Positions 1 through 5,208 of a stretch of 7,104 bases of DNA are shown in pieces. A program made the position numbers and the translations under genes. The DNA is from Chitinophagaceae bacterium (lineage in GTDB: Bacteria > Bacteroidota > Bacteroidia > Chitinophagales > Chitinophagaceae): the NCBI GenBank assembly GCA_009996555.1, contig JAACZX010000117.1:1-7104 (forward strand). The letters are read 5' to 3'. The notes beneath the pieces are model-generated. The model was not told the DNA's origin. It made no database searches and saw only the letters and a program-made list of their open reading frames with translations. How positions within the stretch are numbered: position 1 is the stretch's first letter; every line of letters begins with the position of its first letter.

Positions 1-624
1 ACAGGTATCGGTAATCTTACCGATGCAGAAATTGCACGCACACTTTATTATGGCGTTGATGCAAAAGGCAGAGCAATGATCGACTTCATGCCGTTTCATA
101 ATGTGAGCGAAGAAGATATGACAGCCATTATTTCTTACCTGCGCACACTGAAGCCTGTAAAAAATAAAGTGTCCGAAAATGAGTACAACGTAATGGGCAA
201 AGTGTTGAAAGCATTCTTAATAAAACCCGTTGGTCCAAATGAACCAATTGCAAAAGCAGTACAAAAAGATACATCAGCTGCTTATGGCGGTTATATTATT
301 AATAACGTAGCCAATTGTGCGGGATGCCATACAAAACGTGGTATGACTGGTGAGTATGTTGGTGAGCCACTTGCCGGTGGCAACCCCTTTGTTGAACCTG
401 GTCTTGATACATTAACTCCGCCTAATCTTACGCCGCATCCCGACAGCCGTATTTACGGATGGACGAAACAGGATTTCATCAACCGCATGCGTATGGGCAA
501 GATCATTAAGCATAGCCACATGCCATGGAATTCCTATAAGAAGATGACGGATGATGAACTGACTGCTGTTTATAACTATCTGCGTTCGGTAAAACCAGCG
601 CCAACAACAGTTGCTGAAAATTAA
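1..624 (+). CDS. Cytochrome c with at least two c-type domains (5' end missing)
   Basis: The reading frame is open from the first base, so the gene starts upstream of the window and the ATG at 76 is internal. The visible 207 residues hold the end of one cytochrome c domain and a complete second one. The first shows a probable axial Met in FMPF (codon at 88-90) followed by the C-terminal helix SEEDMTAIISYLRTLKP. The second has a haem-attachment motif CAGCH at 316-330, a PNLTP stretch, and a probable axial Met in HSHMPW (520-522) before the helix DDELTAVYNYLRSVKP. This architecture matches periplasmic di- or multi-haem cytochromes resembling the cytochrome subunits of membrane alcohol or sugar dehydrogenases, which pass electrons to the respiratory chain. 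The electron donor is not visible. The next gene starts 12 bases after the stop. The cytochrome call is firm; the exact partner is unknown. Confidence 0.9.
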   Translation, partial: TGIGNLTDAEIARTLYYGVDAKGRAMIDFMPFHNVSEEDMTAIISYLRTLKPVKNKVSENEYNVMGKVLKAFLIKPVGPNEPIAKAVQKDTSAAYGGYIINNVANCAGCHTKRGMTGEYVGEPLAGGNPFVEPGLDTLTPPNLTPHPDSRIYGWTKQDFINRMRMGKIIKHSHMPWNSYKKMTDDELTAVYNYLRSVKPAPTTVAEN

Positions 625-636
625 AAACACCACATC

Positions 637-1911
637 ATGAAAAAATACATAGCAATAGCGTTCCTGTTTGCTGCGCCAGTAATAGCCCAAGCGCAACTTG
701 GGAATGTACTTAACCGTGCAAAATCAAAAGTGAATCAACGTGTAAATAATAAAATTGATAAAGAGATCGATAATGCACTGGATGAAGCAGAAGGCAAGGG
801 AAAATCAAAACCTGCTGCAAATAATAGTAGCGATGGCGCTTCTTCTTCATCAAAGAATGAAACGGGATACATCAGTTCATTTGATTTCAGACCAGGCGAA
901 AAGTTATTATACACTGAAGATTTTTCGCAGGACGTAGTTGGTGAGTTACCACTGCTCTGGAATACAACCGGTAAAGGCGAAGTGGTAACCGTAAATGGCC
1001 AAAGTGGAAAATGGGTGAAGATGTACCAGAACTCTTTTTATCTCACAGGAAATAAAACGGCATTCGGCAAAGACTATACGGTGGAGTTTGACCTGATACT
1101 GGCGTACAATTATAAAAGCTACACCCTTCCGCTTGTAACGTTTGGAATGCTTTCCAGCAACGATCTTGCAACAACTGATAATGAACTGATGGGTAACCAC
1201 AGTAAGTTTCAATCAACAGAAGTATTGTTACGCCCCGGTTATAAAAGCACGCCCAGCTATGCAACGCTCAAGAGTATGATCGAGCGCAGGGATTTTTATA
1301 AAAGCACCGACCAGGAGCTGAATGGTTTTGATAACAATTATAACAAAGTGGTGCATGTGGCTATGCAGGTGCAGGAAAGCCGTTTGCGCATCTGGATCAA
1401 CAGCGAAAAAGTATTTGATATACCAAAGGCGTTGCCATCGGAATATGTTTTCAATCAATTGTTCTTTAAAATTCACAACTCAGGATATAAAGAAACAGAG
1501 ATCGGTTTTTACCTCGGCAACCTTAAAGTGGCAACAGGTATTCCTGATACAAGACATAAGTTGCTTGAAGAAGGGACATTTTCCACAACAGGTATTTTGT
1601 TCAATGTAAATGAAGCAACACTGCTGCCTGCATCTTACGGTGTTATTCGTGAAATAGCAGCGCTGTTAAAAGCAAATCCTTCCATCCGTATCAGCATTAC
1701 CGGACATACAGATAGTGATGGAGCAGATGCTGCAAACCTTACACTGTCGCAGAAAAGGGCTGAAGCCGTAAAACAGGTATTGTCATCGGAATTTGGTATT
1801 GATGCTGCAAGAATGCAAAGTGATGGCAAAGGCGAAAGCAAGCCTGTGGCCGATAACAAAACAAAAGAAGGAAAGGCAGCGAACCGTCGTGTTGAATTTG
1901 TGAAACTGTAA
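637..1911 (+). CDS. OmpA-family outer-membrane/peptidoglycan-binding protein with jelly-roll-like middle domain
   Basis: This is a 424-residue exported protein. Residues 1-20 form a signal peptide (KK, hydrophobic core, cleavage probably after AQA). Residues 22-75 are a charged, Asn/Lys/Ser-rich linker. Residues about 88-300 form a beta-rich domain (start around FDFRPGEKLLYTEDFS) like the LamG/concanavalin-type middle domain seen in other Bacteroidota OmpA proteins. Residues 318-424 are a complete OmpA C-terminal domain: ILFNVNEATLLP opening, TGHTD at 355-359, SQKRAEAV at 371-378, and ANRRVEF near the end. In this family the Asp of GHTD (D359) and the following Arg (R374) bind diaminopimelate of peptidoglycan. 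The protein likely tethers the envelope to the cell wall, while the middle domain may bind carbohydrate or protein; the ligand is unknown. It sits 12 bases after the cytochrome gene and 10 bases before the next gene, so an operon is likely. The ATG start is supported by the signal peptide. Confidence 0.92.
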   Translation: MKKYIAIAFLFAAPVIAQAQLGNVLNRAKSKVNQRVNNKIDKEIDNALDEAEGKGKSKPAANNSSDGASSSSKNETGYISSFDFRPGEKLLYTEDFSQDVVGELPLLWNTTGKGEVVTVNGQSGKWVKMYQNSFYLTGNKTAFGKDYTVEFDLILAYNYKSYTLPLVTFGMLSSNDLATTDNELMGNHSKFQSTEVLLRPGYKSTPSYATLKSMIERRDFYKSTDQELNGFDNNYNKVVHVAMQVQESRLRIWINSEKVFDIPKALPSEYVFNQLFFKIHNSGYKETEIGFYLGNLKVATGIPDTRHKLLEEGTFSTTGILFNVNEATLLPASYGVIREIAALLKANPSIRISITGHTDSDGADAANLTLSQKRAEAVKQVLSSEFGIDAARMQSDGKGESKPVADNKTKEGKAANRRVEFVKL

Positions 1912-1921
1912 AACTCCTGTT

Positions 1922-2386
1922 ATGGAATTAAATATTTTGATTGTGCTGAATCTGTTTGTGTACAGTGTCATCGTCAGCCAGTCGTTCATGTACATGATTG
2001 CCTTGCGCAATGTGCAGGAGAGCATGGATGCAACAACTTATATTCTCCTGCGCAAACTCATCGACAGAAATTTTCTTAAAAAATTTAAACCGGTATTTTA
2101 TGCGGCCTTGCTGCTGAGTGCATCGCTGCTGATATTTTCGTTCTTTCAGTCATCAATGCTGCTTGTTGCAGGAAGCATTTTGGCATTTGCAGGGCTTCTT
2201 GCAGATATGGTGCTGATCCTGAAAGGTGATATGCCCATCAACCGTATGATCAACACATGGTCAATTGAATCGTACCCGGCCGATTGGAAAGATTACCGCA
2301 CACGGTGGTTGTATTGGTTTTCGTGGAGGCAGGTTGCCAACATCAGTGGCTTTACTGCATTACTCATTGCGGTGGTGTTCCGGTAA
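1922..2386 (+). CDS. Small four-helix membrane protein, DUF1772-like
   Basis: This 154-residue protein has four likely transmembrane helices at about 5-27, 57-76, 79-100 and 137-153. Conserved-looking polar positions lie between helices 3 and 4: DMPIN (103-107), W113, the PADW stretch (119-122), R126, W128 and WRQ (135-137). The pattern of a PIN motif, a Trp, then DW...R..W...R before the last helix resembles the DUF1772 (anthrone oxygenase-like) membrane family. Most bacterial members have no known function, so no reaction is assigned here. The start ATG lies 10 bases after the OmpA stop, which suggests co-transcription and possibly a role in the same envelope or redox process. Membrane location is well supported; the family call is from remembered motif layout and is moderate. 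Confidence 0.75.
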   Translation: MELNILIVLNLFVYSVIVSQSFMYMIALRNVQESMDATTYILLRKLIDRNFLKKFKPVFYAALLLSASLLIFSFFQSSMLLVAGSILAFAGLLADMVLILKGDMPINRMINTWSIESYPADWKDYRTRWLYWFSWRQVANISGFTALLIAVVFR

Positions 2387-2394
2387 CAATTCAT

Positions 2395-2420
2395 CCTGCA
2401 GTTTCTTCAATTGAAACAGG
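2395..2420. repeat. Imperfect inverted repeat with TTCAATTGAA core
   Basis: The gap after the DUF1772-like gene contains a perfect 10-bp palindrome TTCAATTGAA at 2406-2415. It is nested in wider arms: GTTTC (2401-2405) with GAAAC (2413-2417), and CCTG (2395-2398) with CAGG (2417-2420) if a short bulge is allowed. No T-run follows, so it is a poor intrinsic terminator. It could be an operator next to the weak promoter candidate at 2427-2456, or a weak transcript-end hairpin. Confidence 0.4.
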
Positions 2421-2426
2421 AAATGG

Positions 2427-2456
2427 TTGAGTCTGTACATCGTTTGGTCTATTTTG
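2427..2456 (+). promoter_or_regulatory. Weak Bacteroidota-type promoter candidate for the mono-haem cytochrome
   Basis: TTG at 2427-2429 and TATTTTG at 2450-2456 are separated by 20 bases. They resemble the Bacteroidota -33 TTTG and -7 TAnnTTTG elements, but the -7 box is one base short of consensus. The start codon at 2482 lies 25 bases further on, a plausible leader length. The 95-base gap before this gene, against 10-12 bases between the preceding genes, makes a separate promoter reasonable. Confidence 0.3.
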
Positions 2457-2481
2457 CCGCTTCAATAAACCTTATTATCAA

Positions 2482-3072
2482 ATGAAGAAAGTAGTTGTTA
2501 TTTCTGCAGTAATTGCCGCGTCAATTACCGTTTTAACTGTTGCCTGCAATGGTGTTGCAAAGGAAGAAAAGAAAAAAGCATCATTAACCAATGCTGAATT
2601 GATAAAGCGTGGTGAGTACCTGGTAAATGCTGTTGGTTGCGATGATTGTCATTCGCCCAAAACCATGGGGCCAAGAGGTCCTGAAATTATCCAGGAGCTT
2701 CGCTTTTCCGGTTATCCCTCTACACGCCCTGTTCAAAAAGCCGATTCAAATGTAGTGAAACAAGGCTGGGCTTTGTTTGGACCTGATCTTACTTCAGCAG
2801 TTGGGCCATGGGGTATGTCGTTTGCGGCCAACATCAGCAGCGATGCAACAGGCATTGGCAACTGGACAGAAGCACAGTTTATTAAAGCTATACGTGAAGG
2901 AAAATACAAAGGGCTTGATAACAGCCGGCCGTTGCTGCCTCCTATGCCTTGGTCTTCGTATAAAAATTTCAGTGATGAAGATGTAAAAGCGATCTATGCA
3001 TTCCTTAAATCAACACAACCGGTTGAAAATATTGTACCGGCTGCTATTCCTTTCAGTGAATTAAAAAATTAA
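2482..3072 (+). CDS. Mono-haem cytochrome c, probable lipoprotein
   Basis: This 196-residue protein has an N-terminal export signal (MKKVVV then a hydrophobic stretch to residue 21) ending at TVAC, so Cys22 is a probable but non-ideal lipidation site (Thr at -3). A charged spacer (EEKKK) follows. The haem-attachment motif is CDDCH at residues 53-57, preceded by the helix LIKRGEYLVNAVG. A probable axial Met is M155 in PPMPW, followed by the helix DEDVKAIYAFLKSTQP. The N-terminal helix, single CxxCH and late MPW(N/S)SYK motif match a single class I cytochrome c domain. The C-terminal half is clearly related to the last domain of the cytochrome at the window start (shared MPW.SYK, then D(D/E) and Y.(Y/F)L(R/K)S). 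It probably carries electrons in the periplasm anchored to a membrane; the partner is not visible. A strong terminator-like hairpin follows 39 bases after the stop. Confidence 0.92.
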   Translation: MKKVVVISAVIAASITVLTVACNGVAKEEKKKASLTNAELIKRGEYLVNAVGCDDCHSPKTMGPRGPEIIQELRFSGYPSTRPVQKADSNVVKQGWALFGPDLTSAVGPWGMSFAANISSDATGIGNWTEAQFIKAIREGKYKGLDNSRPLLPPMPWSSYKNFSDEDVKAIYAFLKSTQPVENIVPAAIPFSELKN

Positions 3073-3111
3073 AAGCTATTCATATTGTTTAGTGTTTAGG
3101 TATCACAGCCT

Positions 3112-3146
3112 GCCCGGCGGGGTCTCCTGTCGGGCTATTTATTTGT
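3112..3146 (+). terminator. Intrinsic terminator-like hairpin after the cytochrome gene
   Basis: GCCCGGCGGG (3112-3121) pairs over all ten positions with CCTGTCGGGC (3126-3135), with two G-U wobbles and a GTCT tetraloop. A T-rich tail, TATTTATTTGTT, follows directly. It is the strongest RNA hairpin noticed in the window and is well placed to end the cytochrome transcript. It ends only 17 bases before the protease start codon, so it may also shape that gene's 5' leader. Confidence 0.75.
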
Positions 3147-3152
3147 TGAAGT

Positions 3153-3824
3153 ATGAAAAACAAAAAACTCATTTACAGTTTACAGATCGTTGTTCTGTTT
3201 GCGTTTATTTTCAATCCCTGGACAAAATTTCCCTATACATTTTTGCTGTTGAGCTTATTTGTGTTGTTGCTCTGTTATGCAGAAGACAGAAGTTTTTCAG
3301 CCATCGGATTAAACAAGAAAGGCAGCTTGCTGAAATTATTGGTACAGGCCATTGGTTTGTTTCTTATTGTTGAGCCGTTGATGGATTTCATTATTCAGCC
3401 GCTTGTAAATAAACTCAGCGGCGAAACTCCTGACTACAGCGCTTTCCAGGTAATTGAAAACAATACAAAACGATACCTGAAATACCTTGTTTATATCTGG
3501 ATCAGTGCAGCATTTGGCGAAGAATTGTTTTTTCGTGGATTTTTAAACAGCCGCTTGTCTGAAATTTTTTCAGGGCTGAAGGGCAAAGTGTTCATCATTG
3601 CTGTTCTTTCATCACTTCTGTTTGCTGCACCACATTTTTATCTGGGTGCAGCCGGAGTTTGCATTACTTTTTTATTTGGTCTTTTCTTCTTTCTTATATA
3701 CCAGAAAACAGGATTGAATTTATGGGTGATTATTCTGCTCCACGGCTTTATTGATACGTTCTTTATAACAATGGCGTACACAGGAAACCTGTCGTATTAC
3801 ACAACGGTCAATCTTTTTTCTTAG
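3153..3824 (+). CDS. CPBP-family (CAAX/Abi) intramembrane metalloprotease
   Basis: This 223-residue, strongly hydrophobic protein has about seven likely membrane segments. It carries all three motifs of the CPBP (CAAX prenyl protease 2/Abi, Rce1-like) family. Motif 1 is EELFFR at 123-128 (E123, E124, R128); motif 2 is FAAPH ending at H161; motif 3 is HGFID with H197 and D201. In this family the Glu and His residues form the metal-dependent active site inside the membrane. Bacterial members process or bind membrane peptides, or confer bacteriocin self-protection; the substrate here is unknown. The ATG at 3153 is preceded by an AT-rich stretch (TTGTTGAAGT) and gives a normal basic N-terminus (MKNKK). 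The gene lies just after a terminator-like hairpin and 316 bases before the kinase pair, so it may be a single-gene unit. No catalytic residue is missing. Confidence 0.92.
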   Translation: MKNKKLIYSLQIVVLFAFIFNPWTKFPYTFLLLSLFVLLLCYAEDRSFSAIGLNKKGSLLKLLVQAIGLFLIVEPLMDFIIQPLVNKLSGETPDYSAFQVIENNTKRYLKYLVYIWISAAFGEELFFRGFLNSRLSEIFSGLKGKVFIIAVLSSLLFAAPHFYLGAAGVCITFLFGLFFFLIYQKTGLNLWVIILLHGFIDTFFITMAYTGNLSYYTTVNLFS

Positions 3825-3846
3825 TGATTTTTTTTGCTATGCAAAT

Positions 3847-3875
3847 CATGCAATGAAATGAACAGTTCATGCATG
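3847..3875. repeat. Nested dyad upstream of the kinase promoter candidate
   Basis: ATGAACAGTTCAT at 3858-3870 is a perfect dyad (ATGAAC, central A, GTTCAT). Outer arms CATGCA (3847-3852) and TGCATG (3870-3875) are also complementary, with a 6-base asymmetry on the left. It lies 12 bases before the TTG at 3887 that could serve as a -33 element, a typical place for an operator. No T-run follows, which argues against a terminator. The binding protein is unknown. Confidence 0.4.
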
Positions 3876-3886
3876 TGCTGAAAGTA

Positions 3887-3912
3887 TTGACTGCTGTTAC
3901 CGGGTAAATTTG
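3887..3912 (+). promoter_or_regulatory. Candidate Bacteroidota promoter for the kinase operon
   Basis: TAAATTTG at 3905-3912 is an exact match to the Bacteroidota -7 consensus TAnnTTTG. A TTG at 3887-3889 could be the -33 element, but the 15-base spacing is shorter than usual. If used, transcription would start near 3918-3920 and give a leader of about 220 bases before the kinase ATG at 4141. Confidence 0.4.
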
Positions 3913-3934
3913 TTCCTGTTTAATTGCCTTATCA

Positions 3935-4078
3935 ATGAACGTGATCCTGAACATACAGGTGGCCGAAAGCCGGGAGGGAGCGATCCTGTTTGCAGTGATG
4001 CCGATGCGGACTGGTTATTCTGCTACAGGGTTTGTGGTTACAGTTCATACCCGTTTTTACTCAATTCATACAGGATGA
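3935..4078 (+). CDS. Possible 47-residue small ORF, unknown function (doubtful)
   Basis: An ATG at 3935, 22 bases after the consensus TAAATTTG box, opens a 47-codon frame ending in TGA at 4076-4078. The predicted peptide starts MNVILNIQVAESREGA and continues with a moderately hydrophobic stretch (AILFAVMP, then TGFVVTVH). No signal peptide, double-glycine leader or known domain is evident. Its only support is position relative to the promoter box and the lack of another gene in this stretch. The overlapping kinase frame is open over the same bases, which weakens the case. It may be a chance ORF, a leader peptide or a small protein. Confidence 0.18.
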   Translation: MNVILNIQVAESREGAILFAVMPMRTGYSATGFVVTVHTRFYSIHTG

Positions 4079-4140
4079 TCCGTTTTTCCTTTCCTGCATA
4101 CGAACAAAGCCGGCAAAAGATGGTAATTTGTAAAATAGAT

Positions 4141-5208
4141 ATGTCCGTTAAATTACCATACTATACCACAAGAGATTATACAATACTTGCGCTTATCCTG
4201 CTACCCATTTCTATCGTCATCAATTCGGTAATACTGGGCATCGGATATTATTCTGATTGGCGGGTGTTTGTATTGGCTACCATCTTTGCTGCTGTGGGAT
4301 TTGCCATACAGTTTACCTTATGCGGTGTGTGGGCAGTGCTCATGAAAAAACGTTTTCCTGGCGAAGACCAGATAGGAAAACGCCTTACATTCATGATGCT
4401 TCCGTTTGTAACATTAACAGGATTGTTTCTTTACATTGTATTTAAGAGTTACGAACAGGTGGATCTGTTTCAATACAGCTTCAATGAAAACAATTTTGTG
4501 TTTGCTTATATCGGCATGGGCATCGTAAATGTGTTTATTACATTGCTTATGGAAGGGGTGGACCGGTATGAAAAATGGAACAACAATTTAAAAGAAACGG
4601 AAGAGTTGCAAAAAGTGTTCAGGCAAAGTCAGCTGCAGGGATTAAAAAGCCAGCTTAATCCGCATTTCCTGTTTAACAGTTTAAATTCTTTGTCAAGCCT
4701 CATCAGTGAAGATGAAGAGCGTGCGGAACGTTTTCTCAATGAAATGAGCAAAGTGTACCGTTATATGTTGCGCAATGATGAAGACCAGATGGTGTCATTG
4801 GAAACAGAACTTCACTTTGTTGATTCGTATCTCTATTTATTAAAAGCAAGATATGGTGATGGGTTGCAACTGTCAATTGAAACAACAGAAGAGGCAAAGC
4901 AGAAAATGCTGCCGCCATTATCGTTGCAGGTGCTTATAGAAAATGCGTTTACACAAAACAGCCTCAGTAAAACAAGTCCGTTGAAGATCTGCATCAGTTC
5001 CGGAGAGAATGATCAATGGTTGCTGGTGCGTAATAACCTGCAGCCAAAAGTGGTAACAGAAACGGTTGATGTGGAAGCTGGACTTGATAACCTCATTAAC
5101 CGTTATTACCTGCTCAGTCAGCAGCAGGTGAGCATCACAGATCATCCCGGCGAACGCATTATCCGTCTTCCGTTGATCAGTAAAACAGTGGAGGCAGGTA
5201 ATGAGTAA
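4141..5208 (+). CDS. LytS/YehU-type sensor histidine kinase (first of tandem pair, altered N-box)
   Basis: This 355-residue membrane kinase has four likely transmembrane helices (about 13-35, 41-66, 83-102, 118-138) with no large outside domain. A short coiled linker (150-165) leads to the His_kinase domain: QLNPHFLFNSLNSLSSLI with phospho-acceptor H175. The ATPase part has LQVLIENA (E267, N268), VRNNLQPK (297-303) and the Gly segment AGLDNLINRYYLL (313-325), ending in RLPLI. The N-box reads ENAFTQN, where the neighbouring kinase has ENVVKHN; the usual Lys and His are replaced by Thr271 and Gln272. This may weaken ATP binding while leaving the acceptor His intact. ATG 4141 is chosen because it gives a typical short tail before helix 1; frame-open upstream starts (ATG 4120, TTG 3910) add unlikely sequence. 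The stop overlaps the next kinase by 8 bases. It presumably signals to the LytTR regulator downstream; the stimulus is unknown. Confidence 0.9.
   Translation: MSVKLPYYTTRDYTILALILLPISIVINSVILGIGYYSDWRVFVLATIFAAVGFAIQFTLCGVWAVLMKKRFPGEDQIGKRLTFMMLPFVTLTGLFLYIVFKSYEQVDLFQYSFNENNFVFAYIGMGIVNVFITLLMEGVDRYEKWNNNLKETEELQKVFRQSQLQGLKSQLNPHFLFNSLNSLSSLISEDEERAERFLNEMSKVYRYMLRNDEDQMVSLETELHFVDSYLYLLKARYGDGLQLSIETTEEAKQKMLPPLSLQVLIENAFTQNSLSKTSPLKICISSGENDQWLLVRNNLQPKVVTETVDVEAGLDNLINRYYLLSQQQVSITDHPGERIIRLPLISKTVEAGNE

Larger units (their letters stand above)
3825..4140. other. 316-base leader/intergenic region upstream of the kinase pair
   Basis: No confident gene fits here. From left to right it holds an 8-T run at 3828-3835 with no clear hairpin before it, a nested dyad at 3847-3875, a consensus TAAATTTG box at 3905-3912, and a weak 47-codon ORF at 3935-4078. 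The frame of the first kinase is also open back to a TTG at 3910. That extension (Cys, Asp, Arg and Pro rich, no membrane helix) does not look like the start of this kinase family. A near-consensus TAATTTG at 4124-4130 lies only ten bases before the kinase ATG. The likeliest reading is a long regulated 5' leader of the kinase operon. Confidence 0.55.

Noticed and set aside
76..624. ATG at 76 as the true start of the first cytochrome
   Set aside because: The frame is open to base 1 and encodes cytochrome-like sequence before this Met (LTDAEIARTLYYGVD). The gene begins upstream of the window.
3092..3373. 93-codon + strand ORF overlapping the hairpin and protease start
   Set aside because: It is out of frame with the clear CPBP protease, reads through the terminator hairpin and has no domain-like features.
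3828..3835. T-run after the protease gene as an intrinsic terminator
   Set aside because: Eight Ts are present, but no convincing GC-rich hairpin precedes them.
4124..4130. TAATTTG as the main promoter -7 box for the kinases
   Set aside because: It is one base short of TAnnTTTG, has no TTG-like element at the right distance upstream, and would leave almost no leader before the ATG at 4141.
3910..4140. TTG at 3910 as the start of the first kinase
   Set aside because: The extra 77 residues have no signal or membrane segment and do not look like this family. The TTG is also part of the consensus TAAATTTG box. ATG 4141 fits the family's short N-terminus.
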